Positions 32,201 to 37,088 of a DNA stretch of 64,000 bases are shown one piece after another. The stretch covers positions 6,742,201 to 6,806,200 of the forward strand of contig OW204001.1 in the NCBI GenBank assembly GCA_934047225.1. The letters are read 5' to 3'. Positions within the stretch are counted from its first letter, which is position 1; each line of letters begins with the position of its first letter. The notes beneath the pieces are model-generated. The model worked only from the letters and a program-made list of their open reading frames with translations. It had not been told where the DNA came from and ran no database searches. Origin of the DNA: Ypsolopha sequella (taxonomy: Eukaryota > Arthropoda > Insecta > Lepidoptera > Ypsolophidae). Position numbers and translations under genes: made by a program.

Positions 32201-32530
32201 TTTATTGACTATATTGACACATGCACAACACATAAATCAACGTAATTGGTGTTTTATGAAAGAATACATACTTAAATATATTTTGTAACAGAAACCACTA
32301 GTCCTGCACTACTTATCAATATAATTTATTATAATTTCCAGCAACCCTTCCCAGCAATGCAGGACCTGAAATTGGGTGGCATGCTGTACCTCATCGGAGT
32401 CTTCTTCTTCAAGTCTGACGGGCGGATCCCCTTCGCACACGCCATCTGGCACACCTTCGTTGCCATGGCAGCCAGTGTACACTACTTGGCCATCCTACGC
32501 CATCTCTTCCCCGAACTTGAATCTCAATGA
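2105..32530 (+). CDS. MMD: Monocyte-to-macrophage differentiation factor-like PAQR membrane protein (MMD/PAQR10-11 type)
   Basis: Four exons join in frame: 2105-2269, 6253-6443, 19319-19571 and 32342-32530 (stop 32528-32530), all with GT-AG borders, giving 265 aa. Vertebrate MMD is about 240 aa. Family features seen: WMNERA...Y-PTY at the N-terminus (compare FMNHRAPAN...Y-PT in vertebrate MMD), N-x-CTHA entering TM1, STIFH in TM2, [19 protein letters not shown] in TM3, [17 protein letters not shown] in the last loop and TM7, and a short polar C-terminus. The TM2 His and the TM7 HxxxH are the presumed metal site of PAQR proteins. MMD proteins are reported in Golgi and endolysosomal membranes; that location is inferred from the family. 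Met1 at 2105 is the first ATG after an in-frame stop; Met13 at 2141 is an alternative. Introns of 4.0, 12.9 and 12.8 kb are filled with transposons. Confidence 0.93.
3280..3995. repeat. Copy of the GGTTCCGTA-type lepidopteran repeat
   Basis: Shares CACAGCCTCATAACTT, AAAGATAAATAC, AAATATAGC and a terminal CGCACTTGACC...TTTTTT segment, in the same order, with repeats at about 25976-26470 and 52918-53345. Several frames are broken. The element class is not known to me. Confidence 0.5.
4014..4274. repeat. Hairpin MITE, CAGTGGCGTGCACAGAAC family, copy 1
   Basis: Near-perfect inverted repeat of 261 bp. The ends read CAGTGGCGTGCACAGAAC... and ...GTTCTGTGCACGCCACTG, with arms of about 110 bp and a central GGGTAGACA/TGTCTACCC palindrome. 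A diverged second copy is at 5210-5452. Confidence 0.8.
4496..4876. repeat. Imperfect tandem duplication (~195 and ~183 bp)
   Basis: Two adjacent copies both start AAAAGTGCGATTCAACTAAT and run through GAAGCTAAACGTACATATTT to TTTTAATATTATCT. The first copy is 4496-4692 and the second 4693-4876. They differ by substitutions and small deletions. Confidence 0.75.
5210..5452. repeat. Hairpin MITE, CAGTG(G/T)CGTGC family, copy 2
   Basis: The ends CAGTGTCGTGCCTAGACC and AGGCACGCCACTG, plus the internal GCTGGAAAA.CAA arm, match the element at 4014-4274 at lower identity. An older copy of the same family. Confidence 0.65.
5905..6105 (-). repeat. Non-LTR retrotransposon 3' end (minus orientation)
   Basis: Starts with a (TGAA)n tail, then TTTATTTCAAAGATAACTTA. 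The same sequence occurs in the opposite orientation at 29580-29770, where it ends in an AATAAATAAAGAAAG tail. Only the 3' UTR is present. Confidence 0.6.
6253..6443 (+). CDS. MMD: MMD exon 2
   Basis: Encodes TM1 and TM2, from [11 protein letters not shown] to [13 protein letters not shown]. The GC-rich coding sequence contrasts sharply with the flanking AT-rich intron. The acceptor is ...AACCCAG and the donor GTGAGT. It ends with two bases (AC) that complete a Thr codon with exon 3. Confidence 0.92.
6484..6984. repeat. MITE with ~24-bp TIRs, containing LINE 3' debris
   Basis: TTATGCTAGGGCTACACCTG at 6484 is mirrored by CAGGTGTAGCCCTAGCATTA near 6984. The interior includes an (AAGA)n/GGAATTTATTGCC segment typical of a LINE 3' end on the minus strand (from about 6515). 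This suggests insertion of the LINE tail into the MITE. A single matching end occurs at about 60896. Confidence 0.65.
6992..7351. repeat. Small THAP-carrying element with ~40-bp imperfect TIRs
   Basis: The left end, GATCCACACTGCCAAA followed by a GTAGATGGCGC block, is mirrored on the right by GCGCCATCTGTATTTAGC and GCCTGTGGATC. The interior holds the beginning of a THAP finger (see 7116-7208). It looks like an internally deleted derivative of a THAP-transposase element, unrelated in its ends to the element at 12-955. Confidence 0.6.
7116..7208 (+). pseudogene. THAP zinc-finger N-terminal relic
   Basis: ATG opens a 30-codon frame, [20 protein letters not shown]..., with the Cys-x4-Cys, Asn and Phe-Pro spacing of a THAP domain start. 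The Trp and distal Cys-x2-His are absent because the frame stops at 7206-7208. Its placement inside a TIR-bounded element supports a deleted transposon rather than a host gene. Confidence 0.55.
7518..7797. repeat. Hairpin MITE with ~85-bp arms
   Basis: TATAGTACGTTTCAAATACC at the left pairs with the mirror sequence ending at 7797. The arms also share CAATAGGATTAGTGATAACA. About 110 bp of spacer carries an extra partial copy of the arm sequence. Confidence 0.8.
7838..7942. repeat. Short hairpin element (~105 bp)
   Basis: The arms ATCTATCGCT(A)TTGCTTTC...GTGATTGGCTAGAA and the reverse complement TTCTAGCCAATCAC...GCGATAGACGAT fold back around a short centre. Non-coding. Confidence 0.7.
8108..8644. 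repeat. Element with AGGGTTGCCAAC-type TIRs, with a nested hairpin MITE
   Basis: The outer ends AGGGTTCCCAACCCTCCCAG and GAGAGTTGGCAACCCT, each near a CCCGGGAGA block, are inverted. Inside, 8325-8494 is a second inverted-repeat element whose ends (GAAATAGATAACAGCTAA...) are mirrored. That element interrupts the first, so the inner insertion is younger. Confidence 0.6.
8701..9064. repeat. Hairpin MITE, AGTCGCTTAG...GCGCTAAGCT family, copy 1
   Basis: The two arms of about 160 bp share GACGCCAATAGTTCAGTATT, AATTTAATGCACAATCAGTC and CTTGTTTAGAAGTTA in inverted order. The same family recurs at 49384-49770 in KATNIP intron 2. Confidence 0.8.
9703..10131. repeat. Family-A MITE (AAGGCGATA termini), copy 1
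   Basis: Runs from AAGGCTATATGCG to CGCATAGCCTCTTA. The interior carries a conserved GAATCCGCCCCTCTCGCAC / TTCGCTTGGAGTGACAG block. Similar complete copies lie at 11484-12178 (inverted), 20711-21119 and 28325-28715. Confidence 0.7.
10564..10705 (+). repeat. LINE/SINE-like 3' tail with a 37-bp internal duplication
   Basis: The segment CTTCATTTTGTTTTGTATCT is present twice in tandem (about 10587-10655). It is followed by GAGTAAATAAAG and a (TATC)n microsatellite, like the tail of a retroposed element on the plus strand. Confidence 0.45.
10963..11380. repeat. Tandem array, 73-bp unit, ~5.8 copies
   Basis: Units begin AATGAATCAATTGACTCGG at 10963, 11036, 11109, 11178, 11251 and 11324, and the array stops within unit six at GGAAGAGCATA. 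Unit three lacks 4 bp. Copies are otherwise almost identical, so the expansion is recent. Confidence 0.95.
11484..12178. repeat. Family-A MITE, copy 2, interrupted by a 271-bp element
   Basis: Reverse-oriented relative of 9703-10131, with matching ATTTCATGAAATACAC, GCATTTTGACTAT and ACTCAAACATATTTTATTA arms. The element at 11618-11888 splits it, so about 420 bp of family-A sequence remains. Confidence 0.7.
11618..11888. mobile_element. Tc1/mariner-type MITE with TA duplication, itself containing a nested hairpin
   Basis: TIRs CAGTGCTACAAGGATC and GATCCTTGTAGCACTG are flanked by TA on both sides (11616-11617, 11889-11890). Inside, about 11641-11792 is a second inverted repeat with ends GTAGCATAGTGTTTAATCGC and its mirror. 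The outer element has no coding sequence. TA target duplication and CAGT termini suggest mobilisation by a Tc1/mariner transposase. Confidence 0.85.
12757..12901. repeat. Hairpin MITE, TTTTGCACTCGATACACGTT family, copy 1
   Basis: Arms of about 34 bp (TTTTGCACTCGATACACGTT...GCGTAAA) are inverted at the two ends around a GAGAAATTCTGGTTCC centre. A shorter copy sits at 21329-21427. Confidence 0.8.
13235..14960 (+). CDS. Transposon-encoded SWIM zinc-finger + YqaJ-like nuclease
   Basis: Two exons, 13235-13374 and 13784-14960 (GT-AG, the split Arg codon CG|G), give 438 aa. Residues about 101-120 hold a SWIM-type zinc motif: CHDC, then a Cys and KH. The C-terminal half is a YqaJ/lambda-exonuclease-type nuclease: [13 protein letters not shown], then GKVLEPDV (catalytic Glu), GASPDGL (Asp), IEIKCP (ExK) and QIQLQM. 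The protein presumably processes DNA during transposition; its exact role in these elements is unknown. The convergent transposase gene ends 51 bp downstream, and AATAAA follows the stop. The frame is open, with no sign of decay. An upstream ATG at 13037 lies in the same open frame, but the Met at 13235 starts the recognisable hydrophilic protein. Confidence 0.88.
15012..17018 (-). CDS. Transposon-encoded THAP + DDE (IS5/Harbinger-like) transposase
   Basis: Exons 17018-16842 and 16463-15012 join in phase 0 (donor GTAAGT, acceptor TTTTTACAG), giving 542 aa. Residues 1-60 are a THAP finger: [20 protein letters not shown], then CCEDHF, continuing into exon 2 with VENDMENY...[11 protein letters not shown] hydrophilic linker follows, then a helix-turn-helix around [18 protein letters not shown]. 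The DDE_Tnp_4-type core has Asp in [13 protein letters not shown] (about residue 370), Asp in VMADRGFK (about 443) and Glu in [14 protein letters not shown] (about 493). All three catalytic residues are present and the frame is open, so the protein may be active. AATAAA follows the stop on this strand. Confidence 0.88.
17329..18103. repeat. Imperfect direct repeats (~58 bp) flanking the 17389-18000 MITE
   Basis: TTGCAAGAAGTGTTCGTGTT at about 17329 and TTGCAAGAAGTGTTAGTGTT at about 18047 begin matching segments that continue through GAGAGGATC and GTTTTGGTATTA to TTGTCAGGTA. They are far longer than a TA duplication. The MITE therefore probably inserted into a pre-existing tandem repeat. Confidence 0.65.
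17389..18000. mobile_element. MITE with CAGTGTGTCCC termini and TA duplication, copy 1 (612 bp)
   Basis: TIRs of about 48 bp start CAGTGTGTCCCTCGTACAAG and are mirrored at the right end. TA dinucleotides flank both ends (17387-17388, 18001-18002). The interior is AT-rich and has no transposase. A second copy lies at 61469-62066. The termini and TA target suggest Tc1/mariner mobilisation. Confidence 0.9.
18405..18692 (-). pseudogene. tRNA-like sequence split in its D loop by a LINE 3' fragment
   Basis: On the minus strand, 18692-18656 reads GACCTGGATAGCTCAGAGGT, a tRNA 5' half with A box. The partner, 18466-18405, reads GAGCAATCGCCCGGCAAGCG plus a B box GGTTCGATTCC. The insert (about 18467-18655) has a (CAAT)n edge and a TTCTTTATTTG LINE-tail signature. 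TAGA occurs at both junctions. Joined, the halves would give a cloverleaf with a GGC anticodon loop, but the acceptor stem pairs poorly. It is more likely a tRNA-derived SINE head or pseudogene than a working tRNA gene. Confidence 0.55.
19319..19571 (+). CDS. MMD: MMD exon 3
   Basis: Encodes TM3 to TM5: [46 protein letters not shown], then [18 protein letters not shown] and IIITSN. The acceptor TTTGCAG at 19318 keeps the frame; an upstream CAG at about 19304 would break it. The donor is GTGAGT. GC-rich. Confidence 0.93.
19914..20105. repeat. Short MITE with GGCGGATCCAG-type inverted ends
   Basis: GTCAGATCAAGGGCGGATCC is mirrored by GGATCCGCCGTTGAGTC. Two G-rich tracts lie next to the ends. 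About 190 bp, non-coding. Confidence 0.6.
20711..21119. repeat. Family-A MITE, copy 3
   Basis: The termini CTTAAGGTGATATACCGTG and CACGGTATAGCCCCTTAA are inverted. The internal GTTACTCCAGGC and GACCCGCAGTGCGAAAGG block matches family-A copies at 9703, 11484 and 28325. Confidence 0.7.
21329..21427. repeat. Hairpin MITE, TTTT(G/A)GACTCGATA family, copy 2
   Basis: A shorter relative of 12757-12901, with ends TTTTAGACTCGATACACGTT and a mirrored GTATATCGAGTCCAAAA, and the same GAAATTCTGGTTCC centre. Confidence 0.7.
21628..22934 (+). mobile_element. Mariner-family transposon, full length but decayed
   Basis: TIRs of about 31 bp (CGAGGGGCATGCCAAAAGAA...) with one mismatch are flanked by TA at 21626-21627 and 22935-22936. 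The total length of 1307 bp is normal for mariner. The plus strand carries a frameshifted transposase (separate entry). It inserted next to a LINE 3' tail at about 21575-21620. Confidence 0.95.
21812..22814 (+). pseudogene. Mariner transposase, frameshifted and nonsense-mutated
   Basis: Translation pieces in successive frames give [18 protein letters not shown], then [48 protein letters not shown] and [15 protein letters not shown]. These are the helix-turn-helix and the D,D34D catalytic blocks of mariner transposase in order. Breaks: a frameshift near 21890, a stop near 22080, a TGA right after ...DPETK (22326-22328) and further frame changes. HDNA is followed by AS rather than the usual RPH. 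No functional product is expected. Confidence 0.92.
23173..23828. repeat. Family-B inverted-repeat element, interrupted by a LINE 3' end
   Basis: The left arm AAACTGGCCATAGTACTCGT and the right arm ACGAGTACTATCGCCAGTTT are inverted. The consensus is completed by the uninterrupted copy at about 25813. From about 23291 to 23702 a (TGAA)n-AATAAACACTTTATTGCAC segment, a minus-oriented LINE 3' end, splits the element between CAGCTGTTCC and CTCGACCAAAATG. Confidence 0.6.
24024..24574. repeat. MITE with ~120-bp inverted arms (551 bp)
   Basis: The ends TGAATCATATTATGATTCCG and the mirror near 24574 bound arms sharing GACGGCATTAGAAC, CACCCAAGTCGGC and AGATCCCCTG. The middle is AT-rich with an (AT)n run near 24254. 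Non-coding. Confidence 0.85.
24781..25078. repeat. Perfect 149-bp tandem duplication
   Basis: Two adjacent copies (24781-24929, 24930-25078) starting CAGTTTATTGACTGACTAAG appear identical base for base. The unit has no coding sense. Confidence 0.92.
25813..25980. repeat. Family-B element, partial copy
   Basis: TTAAGATGAAGTTGTGGAAG, AACTGGCGATAATACTCGTT and CGACCAAAATGTATGAAAC match the elements around 23173 and 28300. This copy gives the uninterrupted order of the left part of the family. Confidence 0.55.
25976..26470. repeat. GGTTCCGTA-type lepidopteran repeat copy
   Basis: Begins TTTTAGGGTTCCGTAG, then AAAGGTACAAAAGGAAAC and (GTCC)n, then CACAGCCTCATAACTTTAGC. The same order occurs at 52918-53345, and partly at 3280 and 30420-30850. 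Related fragments lie at 18255-18300, 19190-19290 and 31165-31203. Confidence 0.6.
27721..28300. repeat. Minisatellite: 20 copies of a 29-bp unit
   Basis: The unit is GTTATTTGTTTGGACTAGTA followed by CTATCGCCA. Exactly 580 bp equals 20 units, with essentially no divergence. The unit matches the right arm of family-B elements (GTTGTTCGTATGTACGAGTA plus CTATCGCCA), and normal family-B sequence (GTTTTCGGCTTCCGC) resumes right after the array. The array therefore grew from inside one transposon copy. Confidence 0.97.
28325..28715. repeat. Family-A MITE, copy 4
   Basis: The ends TTAAGGCGATACC and GTATCGCCTTAAC, with the conserved CCCACTCGCACTGAGGGA and AGAGTAACAGGG block near the right end. It abuts the family-B element that carries the minisatellite. 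Confidence 0.7.
28951..29107. repeat. Hairpin MITE, ATCTTAACTTATTTGACAGG family, copy 1
   Basis: Inverted ends GTGTTGATTCGGTGTAGCAC and the mirror near 29107, with GACAGGACTAA / TTAGTCCTGT and GTCCTTGTCTTTTCGATAAA in the arms. The sister copy is at 31953-32114. Confidence 0.8.
29205..29363. repeat. Hairpin MITE, CCTAAACGCC(G/T)GGTTAA ends
   Basis: GCATTCCTAAACGCCGGGTT is mirrored by AACCCAGGCGTTTAGGAACG. About 160 bp, no coding. Confidence 0.7.
29580..29770 (+). repeat. Non-LTR retrotransposon 3' end
   Basis: Reverse-complement relative of 5905-6105. It ends in AAATAAATAAAGAAAGAAAG. A second, minus-oriented LINE tail (AATTTATTGGCGAG...) begins at once at about 29770 and continues to about 30020. 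Confidence 0.55.
30089..30207. repeat. Short hairpin element
   Basis: TTCCAACCCTGCGGTCCGAA and TTCGGAACGCAGGGCAAGGA are inverted around an ATTAAAATGGATCATAAGCC centre. About 119 bp. Confidence 0.65.
31953..32114. repeat. Hairpin MITE, ATCTTAACTTATTTGACAGG family, copy 2
   Basis: The ends TGGTATCGATTCGGCATAAC and the mirror CACCGAATGGGTACC, with the same arms as 28951-29107. It sits about 230 bp upstream of MMD exon 4. Confidence 0.8.
32342..32530 (+). CDS. MMD: MMD exon 4 (terminal coding exon)
   Basis: Encodes [40 protein letters not shown], then [20 protein letters not shown] and SQ-stop: TM6, the conserved [16 protein letters not shown] loop and TM7 with the HxxxH metal ligands. The acceptor is TTTCCAG. 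The 3' UTR follows. Its end is not certain; AATAAA signals occur at about 37629 and 40622. Confidence 0.94.
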   Translation, partial: QPFPAMQDLKLGGMLYLIGVFFFKSDGRIPFAHAIWHTFVAMAASVHYLAILRHLFPELESQ

Positions 32531-33092
32531 AGACTGCCATATTATGTATCCTCGGTACAGCTCTCTAGCCTATTTTTACAATAGAAGCCACAGATTAAAT
32601 AATTTGCGCGGCAATTGGTCAGAATCGCCGCAATGAGGTCTTATATTAGTCATGGCTAGTTTAGACTGTGGTTTTATTGGTAAGCCCACCCAGTGTGATA
32701 TAAATCATGTTCATTGAACCTTTGTTACCGTGTTGTTGAATTAGATCGTGTCCTAAGCCGGTGTTTCATGCTGTAGTGTATAGGTATTTATACGTTTATA
32801 GATATTACAACTGTGTATATATATTTTTTACGCAAATTCCTTATCTGTAATTAAAAAATACTCGTAACGTAAGTATAAAGACCACGTGTACACTCCTCGG
32901 CACGAGCAACAAAGTAGTGGGGATCTGCGCATACAATTTTGTATTGACGGACCGAAAAAATCACGCGCATTGCAGGCCGTTTTTATCTAGTACTGTCTCC
33001 AAAAAATCACGGTTTTCCTTAGCAGTTCTTATTACGCCTTTGGAAATGTGATAAATCGTATACAACGGTATTTGCCGCTGGTATAATGCGCA

Positions 33093-36000
33093 TACCCCCG
33101 GTTTCTGAAAGGCCAATCAAAGTTAACAGTAGATTAAAAAAACTTTAACCGCAAATAACGGTGAAAATAAAGCATATATGAAGTCTGAATAGTGATGAAT
33201 CAATAATTAACTTAGTTAATTTTTGATTTCAATGTAAAATTCCCACTTTTTGTGGCTTAATCCGCAGATAATTATTTTTTAATCTACTGTTAAGGGGAAC
33301 GAATATACAAACAGAAATAAAATGTCAGCTTTCGGATGATTTTGTTGCAATAATTAGGTTACGTATAGCCATAAAAAAAATACATGTTTTTGGTTAAACT
33401 TTAAGGTATTCATTTTCCACAAACCACGTTAATCAATTCATATTTGACTTGTCAATGAATTTTTTTGTAACCCTCTATTGCACACTTCTTATCGATTTTG
33501 TTTCAGGTATCGCTTTCGCGATTTTGTTGGTTTTTTTTAAATAAAATTAGTGTGAATGATATCTATTCATTTTCCAAATACCACGTTATTCGGGTCAAAA
33601 AAAGCACCCCCTTTTTCCAAAAATACGTAAATCCACTGATGCAGTCAGCGGCAGCAAGATATTGTCAGTCTACGCCTAGCGTTGGCGCCCGTAAGACGTG
33701 GAACCTGTGCCCTTTTTTGCAAGCTATAAATATCTCCCAAAACTACTTCAAAACACATTGAAATTAATTTTATAAAGTAATATTTCGAGGAGCATCATAT
33801 TCCTGCCGTTAAAACCTCAACAAAATATGCGTATGAGTGATTTAGCTACATCGTGCCATAGTCATAACAACAAAACTGAATGAATTTGGATTGAATTCAT
33901 ACTTTTATGCGGGAAAATAATATTATGTTACTCTAAAAGAATAATTTTGTGATCGTTATTGAAACCCAAATTAATTTACTTATACTTACTGAGATCTGTA
34001 ACAAAGGTCAATGACCTTTTCGTGAAATTACCCTCTAGTATTGGCTCACCATTTCAGGTCCAATAAGTGAAGTTTTTTGCAAATTATATAGGTACACTTG
34101 GGATAAATCGCCAAGCATTTAAAATATAGAAATTTATTTTGAAATATTTACAGTGCATGGTAAAATTATTAGATCGTAGATAATCCTGTCGGTACATGTT
34201 CAGGTTCTGTTAAGCAAAATGAAAACAATGAAACTCTTTTAGGATTAATTTGTTATCCCTATGTTTGTCTGTCTGTCCGTTTGTCTAGACAATTTTTTTT
34301 TGGGTAAAATTAATAAATACCAATATTAACGGCCCTCTTTAGAGCTGTAAAAACATACTTTTGACGTTTTTATTTATATTACGTTTTAGGTTTTTACGTT
34401 TTTTTTTTAACGTTTTTCATACAAATTTTCTCACTATGAAAATGTAGGGATGAACACTTGAGATAATATTTTGCATTTAAAAGTCAACACAGAAAGGAAT
34501 TGTTGAACAAATAATGTAAAAAATATGAAAACCATGTTGTTCTATTCTAAAGGGATTAATTAATTATCTACTGTTCAATGTGGGAATAGCTTTGTTTATT
34601 TTTTTCCTTGAATTATTTTTTACTAAGATAACAAATAGTTAAATACAAGGTTTTCCTTAAGAGGTCCCTTTACCCCTGTATTTTTCTTAAAATTCATACA
34701 ATAGGTATAAACCGAATGTGAAGTCTACAGCTTATTTTCTTCATATCTTTTTTCATGAGTATATTCTAGTGACATCTAACTACGTCTCAATACAGTCCAA
34801 AAAGCAAAATTTGATAAAACACCATCATAATAGCTGTCAGGATATCGTCAATATTGCTTCGTTTTTACGCAAACTTTAATAAGTTTGTATATTTTTATCT
34901 AACTATACTGGAAATAAAAAAGAGAAAAATACAGGCGTCGTTCATGTTAAGATGACTAAGTTTACACACTTTGCTAAGTATAGACAATTACCGTTTCATG
35001 GAAAACTGTTTTGACCTGAAACCATTTCACAAATTCAATTAACTTATTTTGAATATCTTGTCATCTTGCACTTCTTGATGAGAAATACAATTTCAATAAG
35101 TAAAAATACAACTTTTAGTTAAGAAAACTTATAGTTAAAAGTCTGCTGTATGCATTAACATATTTTTAATTATATTACAATAGTAATAAAATAATTGGCT
35201 TATCCATCGTCGTGATACCAGCCGTAAATTTCTTAAATAATCTGATATCACGCTTATGGAAAACCCAATTATCTTGAAGATACCATAATATCATTAAAAT
35301 ATGTTTATGCATTTAGCAAACTTTTAACAATAAATTGTCTTAGCTAAAAGTTGTACTTTACCGTTATAATTATTTCTTAATATTTTGTTACAAATTCGGA
35401 GAAATAGCCCTTAAGGAAAACCTTGTATGAAAATATTTGTTATCTTTGTAACAAAGAAAAAAAAAAATAAACAAAGCTATCGCCACATTGAACAAACAGT
35501 AAATTATTAATCCCTTTAGAATAGAAAGATATGGTTTTATATTTTTTACATTATTTGTTCTACAGTTCCTTTCTGTGCTTTCTTTCAAATGCAAAATATT
35601 ATGTCAAGTGTTGATCTCTATATTTTCATAAGGAGAAAATTTGTATGAAAAAAGTTAAACAAAAGGCCATAAAAACGTTATAATATGGATATTTTACAGG
35701 GCTGTAAATATAAGCATTTATTGATTTTACCTAGAAAATTTGCCTAGACAAACGGACAAACAGACAAACATAGGGACAACGAATTAATCCTAAAAGAGTT
35801 TTGTTTTTTCATTTTGCGTAAAGGGACCTGAACATTTCAAACCATGATACAAATAAATTTCTATATTTTAAACACTTGGTGATTTATCCCAAGGGTAAAC
35901 AGGTGTCCCAAAAGTCAACGCTTTCCCTTGGAAGGCTGGTAGGCCAGCTCATGACTGACCAGAATATTAAATTATGACCTCAGCAAAAAGTAGATAGTCT

Positions 36001-37088
36001 TCGAGTTGATGGTACTTTTATAAATTCGAATAGATTTTTCGGAGTCAAAGCTAACCAGTTCTAAATTCTAAGAATAAAATTTTTGTTGCGCAACTCTGAA
36101 TAGTCATGCTATTGATAAAGTCAAAAATAAACCTTGAAATGCTGTTACATCAGGAAGAAAAATAAAAACCCAATTTAGTTAGTTCGATACCACACCCTAA
36201 AAAAAAATGTCCTATGTTAGTTTTGCAAATTGTCTTAAATAACGGCTCATCAAATATTGTATTTCAAATGATCTGGCAATTTCTGTGTATTACTTTTGAA
36301 AAAAAAGTTATTACTATTTTACTACCAAAGGAGCTGCGTATTTTTTTAAATAATTAGAATTTAGAATGAAAGAGTGCCGGGCAGTAAAAATATTTGACGT
36401 TCATTAGAAATGCCATTTAACACGCGTTAGAGTGAGATAAATAGTGACGCTATTTAAAATGAGTTGGAATGAGATAGTAACGCAGTTAAACGTGGTTGAA
36501 TGAGAGAGGCATAATTGATATAGGCTACAGTGAGATAGATAGTGACGTGGTGCATTCCTTCTGAGAATACTTGTTAGTTTCCACTTTTTGTAATAACAAC
36601 TTTAGTAAAAATTTTTGTAAAGAAATTTTTGGTCCAATTTATTTTCCCGCGAGTGTAAAACCAGCTCAACGGGCGAAAAATATTTAAAGAATGGGTAATA
36701 GTGACAATTATCCGTCACGATATTATTATGTATCTCTAAAGGAGTGTCTGAAATGTTCCGAGGGTCAACTGATAAATCAAACACTCAAAAAACCACTTTT
36801 AGCCGACCATAATAAATTTACGTCCCGACGTGATAGCAAGTAGGATCAATGCCGTGTGACGATGATCGAAATACACTAATAAATTAGATAAAATAAAATA
36901 CGTATTACTTTTGACCCTGCCTCGTCCACTCTATTCGTATTTTTGCTATGGTGACGCGAGCTTAGAGACCGGGACGAATTTCCCCCCGCGCGCTATCGTA
37001 AAATAGAATAAGCCACGCCCGGAACTGGTTTTTGTTTTGGCTATGTCATACTCTTAACATTGATTGGCCTTTCAGAAACCGGGGGTTA
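33093..37088. mobile_element. 4-kb non-coding element with inverted termini and a large internal palindrome
   Basis: TACCCCCGGTTTCTGAAAGG plus CCAATCAAAGTTAA at the left is mirrored by TTAACATTGATTGG plus CCTTTCAGAAACCGGGGGTT at the right (one mismatch across the core). Inside, 34097-34690 and 35393-35894 are long inverted arms sharing GATAAATCGCCAAG, GGATTAATTTGTTATCC..., TTTGTCTGTCTGTCCGTTTG and CAAGGTTTTCCTTAAG, about 700 bp apart. No transposase or other protein is visible. It is best read as a non-autonomous foldback-like DNA transposon downstream of MMD. Confidence 0.65.

Larger units (their letters stand above)
19572..32341 (+). other. MMD: MMD intron 3 (12.8 kb, transposon-rich)
   Basis: Holds short hairpin elements (19914, 21329, 28951, 29205, 30089, 31953), family-A MITEs (20711, 28325), a mariner (21628), family-B repeats, a 551-bp MITE (24024), a 149-bp perfect duplication, LINE tails and a 20-copy minisatellite. 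Stretches 25090-25810, 26470-27390 and 31210-31950 show only AT-rich, unassigned sequence. No host exon was seen. Confidence 0.75.
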
